Source: Candidatus Pantoea bituminis (GTDB lineage Bacteria; Pseudomonadota; Gammaproteobacteria; Enterobacterales; Enterobacteriaceae). From it: DNA of 64,000 nt. The notes below the pieces were generated by a model that saw only the letters and a list, made by a program, of their open reading frames with translations, had not been told where the DNA came from and did not search any database. Position 1 is the first letter of the stretch, and every line of letters starts with the position of its first letter. A program made the position numbers and the translations under genes. Positions 21,253 to 33,719 of the stretch are shown here, in pieces. The stretch is taken from the NCBI RefSeq assembly GCF_018842675.1, contig NZ_JAGTWO010000004.1, positions 3,100,001 to 3,164,000 on the forward strand. The letters are read 5' to 3'.

Positions 21253-22735
21253 GCCGCGCCCCTAATAAAGCCGCAACAGTCGCGCGATCAGAGTAATCAA
21301 GGCGGCGATTGCCGACGATTTGATAATCTTCATGCCCTTTACCCGCCACCAACACGATGTCGTCTGGCTGAGCCTGCATGATGGCATTGGTCACGGCTTG
21401 TGCACGACCTGCAACCACGCGTGCGCGCGTTGGATCCAGCAGGCCGGCTAAAATATCCTTCACAATGGCTTGTGGATCTTCGCTGCGAGGATTGTCATCA
21501 GTGATCACCACGACATCCGCATATTGCTCAGCAATCGCGCCCATCAGTGGGCGTTTGCCTTTGTCGCGATCGCCACCACAGCCAAACAGGCACCAAAGCT
21601 GACCTTTGCAGTGCAGACGCGCCGCTTCCAGCGCTTTTTCCAGCGCGTCTGGCGTGTGGGCATAATCGACGACGACAGTCGGCTTGCCTGCGGCGCTAAA
21701 GACTTCCATACGACCATTTACCGGCTGCAGTTGCGGCGCAACGCGCACTAACTCATCCAGTGAATAATCGAGCGCCAACAATGTCGCCAGCGCCAGCAAT
21801 AGGTTGCTGACGTTAAAGGCACCCATCAGGCGGCTATTGATTTCACCTTCGCCCCAACTCGAGCTGAAACGGATATGCGCACCATCATCGTGATAGGTCA
21901 CATTGTCCGCCTTCAACCAACGGCCATGGCAGCCTGGCTGCAGATTATTTTCCATAGTGACCGCTACGGCATCAGGAAGGTTGGCCAACCAACGGCGCCC
22001 TACCTCATCATCAGCGTTCAGAATCGCTTCGCCTACCTGATGCTCAGAGAACAAGAGCCATTTCGCAGATTCGTAGCTCTGCATATCGCCATGATAATCG
22101 AGGTGGTCACGGCTGAGATTGGTGAATACCGCAGCAGCAAAAGGCAAAGCCGCCACGCGGTGCTGCACCAAGCCGTGTGAGGAAATTTCCATCGCCGTCA
22201 GGGTGGCACCCTTCGCGGTAAGATCATGCAGGATATGTTGTACATCGACTGCAGATCCGGTGGTATTTTCAGTGGGTACGAGTTGACCGAAAAGGCCGTT
22301 GCCGACCGTGCCCATTACCGCGCTGGTTTCACCTAAGAGTTTCGCCCACTGCGCTAAAAGCTGCGTGGTAGTGGTTTTACCGTTGGTGCCAGTAACGCCA
22401 ACCAGCTGCTGTTTTTCACCGGGCTGTTGATAGAAGCGCCCAGCTAATGCGGATAAACGCTGATGCAGTTGCGCCAGATAAACCACCGGTACGCCGTGCA
22501 TTTCACGAATTTCGCCGTCAATGGCCTCGCCTTCTGCTTCAGCAATCACAGCCGAAACGCCTTGAGCAATAGCCTGCGGAATAAAACGCCGTCCATCGGC
22601 GTGGTGGCCTGCAACAGCCACAAACAGATCGCCCGATGCCGCAATGCGGCTATCCAGCGTCATGTCACGAAGCTGACGTGCCGGCGCGTCTGGCACCCAT
22701 GGGCCAAGTAAGTCGCGCAGGTTACGATCTGTCAC
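21249..22735 (-). CDS. murE: UDP-MurNAc-L-Ala-D-Glu--meso-DAP ligase (3' frameshift)
   Basis: Mur ligase adding meso-diaminopimelate. The start is GTG at 22735 (reads [13 protein letters not shown]), as in E. coli, inside the end of ftsI. The ATP loop [18 protein letters not shown] and the meso-DAP specificity motif [10 protein letters not shown] are present. The frame as written runs past the expected end into murF and stops at 21176. One missing G in the run at 21259-21262 (plus-strand C4) explains this: with five G the gene ends LLGGAA-stop at 21249, giving 495 aa as in E. coli and the normal ATGA overlap with murF. As written, the protein would only gain an unrelated tail of about 26 residues. 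Confidence 0.95.
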
Positions 22736-24487
22736 TTGATTCCTCACTTCTGTTAGTCACTAACTCGTTCTTGTCATTGACCGGCAACGCATCCGGCTCG
22801 ATGTTCATGGTGCGTAAAACGCCGCCCATGATGGCACCAAACACCGGCGCGGAAACCGCACCGCCATAATATTTGCCGGCCTGGGGATCGTTGATCACCA
22901 CCACCAGCGCAAAACGAGGGTGACTGGCAGGCGCAACGCCTGCAGTGTAAGCAATGTATTTATTGACGTAGCGCCCATCCGGTCCGACTTTTTTGCCGTA
23001 CCCGTTTTGATCGCGATGCGGTATCCCTTGATGGCGGCTTTAACACCACCTCCACCCGGCAGCGCGACGCTTTCCATCATATGCACCACGGTTTTCACCA
23101 GTGACTCATCGAAAACGCGTTCACCGGCAACCGGTGGATCAACCTTAGTGATCGACAGCGGGCGATTAATGCCGTAGCTGCCAATCGTTGCATAGACTCG
23201 CGCTAACTGTAACGGCGTTACCATTAGCCCGTAGCCGAAAGAGAAGGTGGCCCTCTCTATGTCAGACCACCGTTGTTTTTGAGGGTATAAGCCACTACTT
23301 TCCCCGACCAGCCCCAAATTGGTCGGTTTACCCAGTCCAAAGCGTGCGTAAGTATCTACGAGCGCTGAGGAGGGCATCGCTAACGCCAAACGTGAAACAC
23401 CGACGTTACTCGACTTCTGCAAAACCCCTGTCAGGGTCAATTCGTTATAACGCGCCACATCTTTGATCTCATGACCATTTACACGATAAGGCACGGTATT
23501 CAATACGCTGTTTTCTTTGACCACGTTGCGTTGCAGCGCCGTCATCACCACCATCGGTTTCACCGTGGAGCCTGGCTCAAAAATGTCTGTGATAGCGCGG
23601 TTACGCATCATCTCTTTAGGCGTATTGCTGAGATTATTCGGGTTGTAAGCTGGGCTGTTTGCCATCGCTAACACTTCACCGGTGCTGACATCAACCAGCA
23701 CGGCGGTTCCAGACTCCGCTTTGTTGAAGGCAACCGCGTTATTCAATTCACGGTAAACCAGCGCCTGTAAGCGCTCATCAATGCTTAGTGTCAGGTTATG
23801 TGCGGCGCGGCTGTCTACTGAAGAGATATCTTCAATTACGCGGCCAAAGCGATCTTTACGTACCGTACGTTCGCCTGGCGCACCGGTAAGCCATTTATCA
23901 AAGCTCTTCTCGACCCCTTCAATGCCTTGACCATCAATGTTGGTGAAGCCGATTAGATGGGATGTCACCTGCCCTGCCGGGTAATAACGACGAGACTCTT
24001 CGCGGAGATGAATACCGGGAAGCTTAAGTTTTTTAACGTATTCACCAATAGCCGGATTGACCTGGCGCGCCAGATAGACAAAACGTCCTTTTGGATTGGC
24101 GTTGACGCGAGCGGCGAGCTGATCAAGAGGAATGGAGAGCGCATCAGACAGCGCTTTCCAGCGGCTGTCTAATGTCACGCCACCGCCATCGTGCAGCTCT
24201 TTAGGATCGGCCCAAATAGCATTGACCGGGACACTTACCGCCAATGGACGCCCTGCACGATCGCTGATCATGCCACGTGCCGTCGGCACCGCCTGCACGC
24301 GCAGCGAGCGCAAATCGCCCTCTTTAACCAGTTTGTCTGGGTTAATAACCTGTAACCAGGCGACACGGGAGAGAAGGCCGCCTAATGCCAGCAAAATACA
24401 GCCGCACAGCAACGCAAAACGCCAGCTTACAAAGCTGGCTTTATCTTCCGGTTTCTTCAACTTCAGCGTTCTGCCTGCGCCGCTCAT
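22722..24487 (-). CDS. ftsI: Septal transpeptidase FtsI/PBP3 (frameshifted in this sequence)
   Basis: Division-specific class B penicillin-binding protein; essential. Start ATG 24487 gives [19 protein letters not shown], matching the E. coli length up to the single membrane helix ([19 protein letters not shown]). The dimerisation domain and catalytic motifs STVKP (near residue 307), SSN and KTG are intact. Just after IKTGTAKK the frame breaks at an A6 run (22986-22992). A seventh A restores [20 protein letters not shown], then [15 protein letters not shown], to TAA at 22722. The restored product is 588 aa, exactly as in E. coli. As written the protein would lose its last 80 residues. Sequencing error is the best explanation. 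Confidence 0.95.
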
Positions 24488-24503
24488 TCGCTGTTTGAGG
24501 TCC

Positions 24504-24824
24504 TTATTTCTGCACCACAATATTTTCTTGTGAAGGATCAACATGCTGCAGCTGCAGCTTCTCGGTCGCGATCCGCTCTACTCTGCTGTGATCGCCCAAG
24601 GCGTTTTCTTCCAAAATCAGGTTGCGCCATTCAATATCAAGCGCATCACGTTCCAGTACTAACTGTTCACGCTGTGCCGTTAACAAACGCGTTTTATGCG
24701 TCGTGGTGACAACGAACACCGCTGAAACCATTACGGCGATTAACAGCAATACCGGAACTTTGCCCTTACGCAGCAGATCGCCGCCAATGACGCCGGGCAG
24801 GCTGTGGCGCTCATTGCCGATCAT
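24504..24824 (-). CDS. ftsL: Cell division protein FtsL
   Basis: Small bitopic membrane protein of the FtsQLB complex. 106 aa; E. coli FtsL is 121 aa because of a longer N-terminal tail. One membrane helix at about residues 24-41 ([18 protein letters not shown]). A periplasmic coiled coil follows: the stretch from [19 protein letters not shown] through [19 protein letters not shown] is essentially identical to E. coli. The last residues are [11 protein letters not shown]. Starts 2 nt after the rsmH stop. Confidence 0.95.
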   Translation of the reverse strand: MIGNERHSLPGVIGGDLLRKGKVPVLLLIAVMVSAVFVVTTTHKTRLLTAQREQLVLERDALDIEWRNLILEENALGDHSRVERIATEKLQLQHVDPSQENIVVQK

Positions 24825-24826
24825 GC

Positions 24827-25762
24827 TTACGTTCTCTCCGCAATACGCAACACCGAACTGCGCGCGCGTGGGTTTTCTGATACTTCACGATCGCCCGGCA
24901 CCAACTTGCCGTGCAGCTTCAGCTCTCGTCCACCTAACTCTCTTAACTGGTACTCAGTCATCGGAATTCCAGGTGGAACTTGCGGACCACGACTTTGATC
25001 GCGCATAAAACGTTTAACCAAGCGATCTTCTAACGAGTGAAAACTGATAACGGATAAGCGGCCTTCAGTTGCCAGCACCTCAACGGCCCCTTTCAGCGCG
25101 ATGTCGATCTCTTCCAGTTCACTGTTAATCCAGATACGAATCGCCTGGAAACTGCGTGTCGCAGGATGTTTAAACTTGTCTTTTATCGGCGTTGCCGCTG
25201 CGATAACGTCAGCCAATTCTTTAGTACGCGTCATTGGCTGTTCACGATTGCGCTCGACAATGGCACGTGCAATACGCTTAGCAAAACGTTCTTCACCGTA
25301 AGTTTTCAGCACGAAAGCGATATCAGCTTCATCAGCGTGGAGCAGCCAATCCGCGGCAGAATGCCCTCGCGTGGGATCCATACGCATATCGAGCGGCCCA
25401 TCACGCATGAAAGAGAAGCCACGCTCGGCGTCATCTAACTGCGGAGAAGAGACGCCAAGATCCAGCAAAATGCCGTCGATCTTGCCAACCAGATCACGCT
25501 CGGTGACATATTCTGCCAGCGCAGAAAAAGGGCCATGAATAATTGTAAAACGTGGATCATCAATCTCAGCGGCCGCGGCAATAGCTTGCGGGTCACGATC
25601 GATGGCGATGAGCTTCCCGTTCGCACCAAGTTGCGAAAGAATTAAGCGTGAATGACCGCCACGACCAAAAGTGCCGTCGATGTAGATCCCGTCTTCCTTG
25701 ATGTTGAGGCCGTTAACAGCCTCATCCAACAGCACGGTGGTATGTTTAAAATTTTCCTGCAT
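24827..25762 (-). CDS. rsmH: 16S rRNA (cytosine-1402 N4) methyltransferase RsmH
   Basis: SAM-dependent methyltransferase (formerly MraW) for C1402 of 16S rRNA. 311 aa (E. coli 313). [13 protein letters not shown] at the start, the SAM loop [10 protein letters not shown] near residue 30, [18 protein letters not shown], and [15 protein letters not shown] are all family signatures. Second gene of the dcw operon, 2 nt after mraZ. Confidence 0.97.
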   Translation of the reverse strand: MQENFKHTTVLLDEAVNGLNIKEDGIYIDGTFGRGGHSRLILSQLGANGKLIAIDRDPQAIAAAAEIDDPRFTIIHGPFSALAEYVTERDLVGKIDGILLDLGVSSPQLDDAERGFSFMRDGPLDMRMDPTRGHSAADWLLHADEADIAFVLKTYGEERFAKRIARAIVERNREQPMTRTKELADVIAAATPIKDKFKHPATRSFQAIRIWINSELEEIDIALKGAVEVLATEGRLSVISFHSLEDRLVKRFMRDQSRGPQVPPGIPMTEYQLRELGGRELKLHGKLVPGDREVSENPRARSSVLRIAERT

Positions 25763-25764
25763 AG

Positions 25765-26223
25765 CTATAGCGACAAGTCCTGCAATCGATCAGATAAAGG
25801 TTCCTGAGCCGACTGTTCTGCGTCAATATCGTCCTTAACTTGTTGATACCAGGTCTGTTCATCCCACAGCTCAAACTTATTGAACTGTCCAACCAGCATC
25901 ACTTCTTTTGATAATTTGGCATGCTGACGAAGCGTGTTCGCCAGCAGCAAGCGGCCTGCATTGTCCATCTGACACTCACTGGCATGCCCCAACAGCAAGC
26001 GCTGCACGCGGCGCTCAAGCGGGTTCATACTGGATAAGCGAGCAAGCTTCTTTTCAATGATTTCCCATTCAGGCAAGGTATAAAGCAACAGGCAGGGCTG
26101 ATGAAGATCGATGGTGCAAACCATTTGACCTTGAGACTCACTGTTCAACAAATCGCGATAGCGCATTGGTACGGCCAGTCGTCCTTTGCTGTCAAGATTG
26201 ACTAACGTTGCTCCACGGAACAT
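25765..26223 (-). CDS. mraZ: Transcriptional regulator MraZ
   Basis: First gene of the dcw operon; DNA-binding ring-shaped protein that represses its own promoter. 152 aa, the E. coli length. The two swapped-hairpin AbrB-like half domains each carry the DxxxR motif: [11 protein letters not shown] (residues 8-18) and [11 protein letters not shown] (about 70-80). GAGGAGAAAGG lies just upstream of the ATG as ribosome-binding site. Its own operator repeats are visible in the leader. Confidence 0.96.
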   Translation of the reverse strand: MFRGATLVNLDSKGRLAVPMRYRDLLNSESQGQMVCTIDLHQPCLLLYTLPEWEIIEKKLARLSSMNPLERRVQRLLLGHASECQMDNAGRLLLANTLRQHAKLSKEVMLVGQFNKFELWDEQTWYQQVKDDIDAEQSAQEPLSDRLQDLSL

Positions 26224-26242
26224 GCCAGCCTTTCTCCTCAGT

Positions 26243-26277
26243 TACCCATTTCCGCCACTTTATCCCACTTTTTACCA
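26243..26277 (-). promoter_or_regulatory. MraZ operator (phased TGGN direct repeats)
   Basis: On the minus strand TGGT, TGGG, TGGC and TGGG recur every 10, 10 and 9 nt, just downstream of the mra promoter. E. coli MraZ binds TGGG-type repeats spaced by about one helical turn at the same place, so this is read as the autoregulatory operator. Confidence 0.75.
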
Positions 26278-26284
26278 CGAAACG

Positions 26285-26314
26285 AGTTTAAGGACCCGAT
26301 GAAATCCTTGTCAA
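26285..26314 (-). promoter_or_regulatory. dcw cluster promoter Pmra
   Basis: On the minus strand a perfect -35 TTGACA (26309-26314) is followed, after 18 nt, by TAAACT (26285-26290). The start point would fall at about 26278, directly in front of the MraZ repeats. Confidence 0.8.
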
Positions 26315-26693
26315 GCCGGAGCGGTAAGTGAATATCACTATTTCATGCTGACTAAAATTGAATTACAGAGCATCAACTCTGCTAAAAAAATCAAAATGGA
26401 AATTAACTTGATGAATAACTGAATAAAATTGAAGCACGTAAAAAAAACGATGGAAAATAGAACAATTATTGAGACGGCATATTTATCGTGGATTCTGAGA
26501 CAGCGGTGGCATTTTAGGGGATTTCCTAAAGGATGAGTTAGCGCATCAGGCGGGACGTGGCTTGGCTGAATGATGAAGATCTAAACAAATAAAGAAATAC
26601 CTCTCCAATAATGTGTTAGTTAACGTGTGCAGAATTTACTCTTTTTTACGACTTGGCGATTTTTTACGCTAATTTAATTACCACGGTAATTAT

Positions 26694-26717
26694 TGGGGCA
26701 GCATAATTGCTGCCCCA
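26694..26717. terminator. Hairpin after cra
   Basis: TGGGGCAGC (26694-26702) and GCTGCCCCA (26709-26717) form a perfect 9-bp stem with a 6-nt loop, 5 nt beyond the cra stop. The T-rich side is on the plus strand, so it may stop antisense transcription as well as cra. Confidence 0.65.
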
Positions 26718-26721
26718 CGTT

Positions 26722-27732
26722 TTATTTTGATTTGCGGCTTAATTGTCCGCGTCGGAATAAATTACGGCGAATACGTGTAAGTCCAGGTTTGGGCTTTCTT
26801 GGCTCATCCAGTGAGGCAAGAACCAGTTCAAGTACTCGCTCCGCAACATCACGATGCCGCTGACCTACCGCTAAAACCGGACACTCTAAAAAGTCCAGTA
26901 ATTCGTGGTCGCCAAAAGTCGCAATAGCCAGCTCCGTAGGTAAACGTCCTTCACGTTTCAGCACTACATCCATCACACCTTGCAGCAATCCAAATGAGGT
27001 GGTGAAAAGTGCTTCTGGCATCGCATGGTCTTCGAGATATTTTTCAAACATTGCCGCGGCAGCGGTACGTTCAAAGCTGTTGCAATAAAGGTAATCGATG
27101 GGTCGATCATCCTCTTTCCATGCATCACGGAAACCCGTTTCTCGCAGAAAACTCACTGAAAGCTCTGGCAAAGCGCCCAGGAACAGCACGTTTTTTACTT
27201 CAAGCTGACGCAATTCAGCCGCCAGCATAAAGGCATCGTCCTGATCTGCACCCACCACGCTGGTAAAATGCTCACGATCAAGCGCACGGTCCAATGCAAT
27301 AATCGGCAGCGAATCGTGGATCCAGCGTTGATAAAACGGATGCTCGGGTGGTAAAGAGGTTGAAACGATGATGGCATCAACCTGGCGTTGCAGCAGATGC
27401 TCAATGCAGCGCATTTCATTATCGGGCTGATCTTCCGAACAGGCGATCAATAGCTGATATCCACGCTGACGTGCTTGCCGCTCAAGATAATTAGCGATAC
27501 GCGTATAACTGGTGTTTTCCAAATCAGGAATAACTAAACCAATCGAACGCGTGCGCCCCGCACGTAGCCCTGCGGCCACCGCATTGGGGTGATAATTATG
27601 TTCACGCACCACCGCCATGACTTTCTCGACGGTTTTGTCGCTGACACGATACTGCCGCGCTTTGCCATTAATGACGTAACTGGCCGTGGTGCGCGACACG
27701 CCTGCCAGGCGCGCAATTTCATCCAGTTTCAC
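26722..27732 (-). CDS. cra: Catabolite repressor/activator Cra (FruR)
   Basis: LacI-family regulator that senses fructose-1-phosphate / fructose-1,6-bisphosphate and balances glycolysis against gluconeogenesis. 336 aa from GTG 27732 ([20 protein letters not shown]); E. coli cra also starts GTG, and the seven upstream codons are not conserved. The helix-turn-helix is at residues 3-22 and the hinge helix around [14 protein letters not shown] periplasmic-binding-like sugar domain extends from [10 protein letters not shown]. Between ilvH and mraZ as in E. coli. Confidence 0.97.
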   Translation of the reverse strand: MKLDEIARLAGVSRTTASYVINGKARQYRVSDKTVEKVMAVVREHNYHPNAVAAGLRAGRTRSIGLVIPDLENTSYTRIANYLERQARQRGYQLLIACSEDQPDNEMRCIEHLLQRQVDAIIVSTSLPPEHPFYQRWIHDSLPIIALDRALDREHFTSVVGADQDDAFMLAAELRQLEVKNVLFLGALPELSVSFLRETGFRDAWKEDDRPIDYLYCNSFERTAAAAMFEKYLEDHAMPEALFTTSFGLLQGVMDVVLKREGRLPTELAIATFGDHELLDFLECPVLAVGQRHRDVAERVLELVLASLDEPRKPKPGLTRIRRNLFRRGQLSRKSK

Positions 27733-27871
27733 GATAACCCCACAATCAAGCACGCTTCTGCAGCGTAAATAGCCGCAGTTACGCTAAGGACAACTCATTT
27801 ATCACATCTAACAGCAGAAAAGTGTGTGGGGCAACCGCTTTTATGACGGTAGGCGGCATAGCGCATAAAAA

Positions 27872-27898
27872 TAAAAAAACCCGGCATTTCGCCGGGTT
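27872..27898 (-). terminator. Terminator after ilvH
   Basis: On the minus strand AACCCGGC, loop GAAAT, GCCGGGTT followed by seven T. Classic intrinsic terminator about 30 nt past the ilvH stop. Confidence 0.92.
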
Positions 27899-27928
27899 AG
27901 CACACAGTTGTTTGATTCCGCTACGTTA

Positions 27929-28420
27929 TTACCGCATGATGCGATCGCCACGTGAGACACCAACGATGCCCGAACGTGCAACTTCAACAATTTCCGCAAC
28001 ATCGCGCACGGTATTCAAAAAAGCATCCAGCTTGTCGCTGGTGCCTGCAAGCTGAACCGTGTAAAGCGTTGGCGTCACATCGATAATCTGACCGCGAAAG
28101 ATTTCAGCATTACGTTTAACTTCTTCGCGTCCATATCCGCTGGCTTGGATCTTCACCAACATAATTTCACGTTCAACGTAGGCACCCTGCCCCAACTCGG
28201 TTACGCGCAATACATCAACCAGTTTGTGCAGTTGCTTCTCGATCTGCTCCAATACTTTTTGATCGCCGACCGTTTGGATCGTCATACGCGAAAGTGTCGG
28301 ATCATCGGTTGGTGCAACAGTAAGGCTTTCAATGTTGTAGCCGCGTTGTGAAAACAAGCCGACAACGCGAGACAATGCGCCGGATTCGTTTTCCAGCAAA
28401 ACTGATAAAATGCGACGCAT
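27929..28420 (-). CDS. ilvH: Acetolactate synthase III regulatory subunit
   Basis: Regulatory subunit giving valine feedback inhibition to AHAS III. 163 aa from ATG 28420 ([21 protein letters not shown]), the E. coli length; ten upstream in-frame codons lie in ilvI and are rejected. The N-terminal ACT domain has the [23 protein letters not shown] effector-binding segment (given here in two parts: [12 protein letters not shown] and FSQRGYNI). The C-terminal ALS_ss_C domain starts near residue 80. Two nt after ilvI. Confidence 0.97.
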   Translation of the reverse strand: MRRILSVLLENESGALSRVVGLFSQRGYNIESLTVAPTDDPTLSRMTIQTVGDQKVLEQIEKQLHKLVDVLRVTELGQGAYVEREIMLVKIQASGYGREEVKRNAEIFRGQIIDVTPTLYTVQLAGTSDKLDAFLNTVRDVAEIVEVARSGIVGVSRGDRIMR

Positions 28421-28422
28421 AA

Positions 28423-30146
28423 TTAAGTCCTCTCCGTTTTGCTCAACCACATCTCGTCCATACTGCCACCGCGAATATGCATCGGGTAAACGTGCTCGCT
28501 GCCATCAACCGTAACATCAACAAATACCAGACGACCTTTCGCTAGCGTATCCAGCGCCAAGGCTAACTTCTCTTCCAGCTCGGCAGGGTGTTGAATCGCA
28601 ATTCCAACGTGTCCATATGCTTCTGCCAGGCGAACAAAATCAGGCAGCGATTCCATATAGGATTGTGAATGGCGCCCTGAATAGATCATGTCTTGCCACT
28701 GCTTCACCATGCCGAGAACGCGGTTGTTGAGGTTTAGCACCAGCACCGGCAAGTCATATTGCAGTGCAGTTGAAAGCTCCTGAATGTTCATCTGAATGCT
28801 GCCATCACCGGTTACGCAAATCACCGTCTCATCTGGCAGCGCCATTTTCACACCCAGCGCTGCTGGCAATCCAAAGCCCATCGTTCCCAGTCCGCCGGAG
28901 TTAATCCAGCGACGCGGCTTATCAAACTGATAATAAAGTGCGGCGAACATCTGGTGCTGGCCGACATCAGAGGTGACGTAAGCATCGCCCTGAGTCAGGC
29001 GATAAATAGTTTCAATGACCGCCTGCGGTTTGATCTTGTCGCTGGTGCGATCAAATTCAAGACACTTGCGGCTACGCCAGCCATCAATCGTTTGCCACCA
29101 ATCGCGCAGACTATCAAGCTGCTGCTTGCTTTCGTTTTGCGCCAGCAGTTCCAGCATCTGCTGCAGAACTTGTTTAGCATCGCCGACGATAGGAATGTCT
29201 GCGGCAACGGTTTTAGAAATCGAGGTAGGATCGATATCAATGTGCATCACCGTGGCATTAGGACAATATTTTGCCAGGTTATTGGTGGTGCGATCGTCAA
29301 AACGTACGCCAATACCAAAAATCAAATCGGCATTGTGCATCGTCATGTTCGCTTCGTAAGTCCCGTGCATGCCTAGCATGCCAAGGCACTGGCGATGCGT
29401 GCCAGGAAAGCGCCTAATCCCATTAATGAGTTTGTAACCGGGATATTCAGGCTTTCAGCCAACTGAAGCACTTCAGCTTCACAAGCGGAAGTAATCGCAC
29501 CGCCACCGACATACATCACAGGCTTATGCGCTGCTAACAGCGTTTGCAAAGCGCGCTTGATCTGACCTTTATGTCCTTGAACGGTTGGATTGTATGAGCG
29601 CATGCTCACCGAATCCGGCCACATATAAGGCAGTTTGTGGGCAGGATTTAGAATATCTTTCGGCAGATCGATGACGACCGGACCGGGACGACCACTTGCT
29701 GCCAGCCAAAAGGCTTTTTTCAAAACGCCAGGAATTTCTTCGGTGCTTTTCACTAAGAAGCTGTGTTTCACCACCGGGCGGGAAATCCCCACCATGTCGC
29801 ACTCCTGGAAAGCATCGTAACCAATCAGTGAAGACGGTACTTGCCCCGATAGAATAACGAGCGGAATGGAATCCATGTATGCCGTAGCAATACCGGTAAT
29901 TGCGTTGGTTGCACCGGGACCCGAGGTCACCAGCACCACACCCACTTCGCCAGTGGCGCGCGCCAGACCGTCAGCCATATGCACTGCGCCCTGTTCATGG
30001 CGAACTAATATGTGATCAATACCACCCACCGTTTGCAGAGCGTCATAGATATCAAGCACCGCTCCGCCCGGATAACCGAATACCTGCTTTACGCCCTGAT
30101 CGATTAACGAACGGACGACCATTTCGGCTCCTGACAACATCTCCAT
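28423..30146 (-). CDS. ilvI: Acetolactate synthase III catalytic subunit (frameshifted in this sequence)
   Basis: TPP-dependent synthase for the first common step of valine, isoleucine and leucine synthesis. Start ATG 30146 ([18 protein letters not shown]). The N-terminal TPP domain with its catalytic Glu ([15 protein letters not shown]) is intact, as is the C-terminal TPP motif GDGSIQMN...LNNR. The frame breaks at about 29408-29412: GCGCTTTCCTGG lacks one C of the expected GCTTTCCCTGGC. Restoring it joins MGLGAFPGTH to [14 protein letters not shown] and gives 574 aa, exactly the E. coli length. As written, two overlapping half frames result (28423-29379 and 29373-30146). Confidence 0.94.
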
Positions 30147-30819
30147 TTTCTGCCTCCAGGCTAAAGGAACTGAATTCACTGACGAATGCTTTCCAGCATG
30201 TCACTTGCATCCTGCTCCCTGTTCGCCAATTAAGATCAAAACCTTATGTTTACGCGTAGACAGCGGGAATCATTTCCGCTGTCCAGATACAGAGAAATCT
30301 GCTGATTTAATTCTTTTGATAGTAGGTCGATTACCATAACCGTAGAAAACCTGGCAGGCAAACTTCAAACTTGAGTTAGGCAATCGATTAGGCTTTAAAG
30401 GCTCTGCTCGATAAGATTTGGCTACGATGATTAAACTAATTACGTGAGCTAACAGCAGACGAAAATGCTAGTCATGATATTAATTGCAGCGTGATCTAAG
30501 AAATAGCAAAAAGTTATTGGAGGAAGCGTTAGCCCACAATTTCCTGAGACAATTCATTTCTGGCGTTATTATCCTTAAAACAATCCATTCACATGAGATT
30601 CTGCTGCATCAAACGCTCACCAACCGTAATCATTACGGCAAAATAATTAAAATTAAACATTATAACTCAATGGGATATAATAATTTATTTTATTGAATCC
30701 TTATGTTTTCATCCTCAGGTGATATCCCTGCTTTTATGCTGCTGCGCATAACTCTGCAACGACGTAAAACTACAGAATATTTTTCTTAGCGACCTAATGA
30801 AATAACCCTTCACCTATGG
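30147..30819. other. AT-rich intergenic region between ilvI and the leu promoter; no leuO
   Basis: About 670 nt. It contains no LysR-type gene, although leuO occupies this place in E. coli. The centre (30620-30700) is strongly AT-rich, and an inverted repeat lies at 30259-30283. The ilvIH promoter must read leftward from here, probably with Lrp sites, but I cannot assign it. A 70-codon frame at 30484-30696 has no recognisable features and is not called. Confidence 0.5.
30259..30283. repeat. Inverted repeat upstream of ilvI
   Basis: GACAGCGG (30259-30266) and CCGCTGTC (30276-30283) with a 9-nt spacer, about 115 nt upstream of the ilvI ATG. There is no T-tract. It could be an operator or a leader hairpin of ilvIH. 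Confidence 0.45.
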
Positions 30820-30848
30820 TTGACATCCCTTAGGGATTCCAGTACCAA
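30820..30848 (+). promoter_or_regulatory. leu operon promoter
   Basis: Perfect -35 TTGACA (30820-30825), 17 nt, then -10-like TACCAA (30843-30848). The segment TTGACATCC...TTCCAGTA aligns with the E. coli leu promoter. Confidence 0.75.
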
Positions 30849-30883
30849 TATGTGCAGCAAAAAAATTTACGAGGTTTGAATCC

Positions 30884-30967
30884 ATGTTTCGTTCTACTCG
30901 CCTACTAGGTCTACTACTAAACGCAGCCAATTTGCGCGGTAGACTTGTGGGCGGAATCAAACACTGA
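30884..30967 (+). CDS. leuL: leu operon leader peptide LeuL
   Basis: 27-codon leader peptide controlling attenuation of leuABCD by the supply of charged tRNA-Leu. The core RLLGLLLNAANLRGR resembles E. coli LeuL, and the C-terminus is GGIKH. Codons 7, 8, 10, 11 and 12 are all the rare leucine codon CTA, which makes the ribosome sensitive to leucine starvation. The ribosome-binding site is GAGG, about 10 nt before the ATG. Too short for ordinary gene calling. The attenuator hairpin follows at 30991. Confidence 0.92.
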   Translation: MFRSTRLLGLLLNAANLRGRLVGGIKH

Positions 30968-30987
30968 TTCAAACCTGCTGAAAGTTA

Positions 30988-31016
30988 AAAACCCGCGCCG
31001 ATGCGCGGGTTTTTTT
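30988..31016 (+). terminator. leu attenuator
   Basis: ACCCGCGC (30991-30998), loop, GCGCGGGT (31003-31010) and then a run of T. It lies between leuL and leuA and is the expected transcription attenuator. The alternative anti-terminator pairing involves the leader upstream and was not computed. Confidence 0.9.
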
Positions 31017-31058
31017 ATGCTCGTTGCAAAGCGAAGTTAATGCATAAGGATGAATACG

Positions 31059-33715
<2,657 letters not shown>

Positions 33716-33719
33716 AATA

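Larger units (their letters stand above)
26224..26721. other. Intergenic region between mraZ and cra
   Basis: About 500 nt, AT-rich. The mraZ end holds Pmra and the MraZ operator, and the cra end holds the cra terminator hairpin. From about 26320 to 26690 I see no convincing gene, repeat or RNA. E. coli also has a gap here, and a small RNA cannot be excluded. Confidence 0.5.

Noticed and set aside
22895..24544. A PBP3 with a novel C-terminal tail ending in WWW
   Set aside because: The tail is out-of-frame sequence after a short A run; the conserved tail continues in the adjacent frame.
28423..29379. Two separate acetolactate synthase genes
   Set aside because: The two frames are the halves of one ilvI; together with one restored base they give the exact 574-aa family length.
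30484..30696. 70-codon open frame in the ilvI-leuL gap
   Set aside because: Low-complexity AT-rich composition, no ribosome-binding site, no recognisable motif and no similarity to LeuO that I can see.
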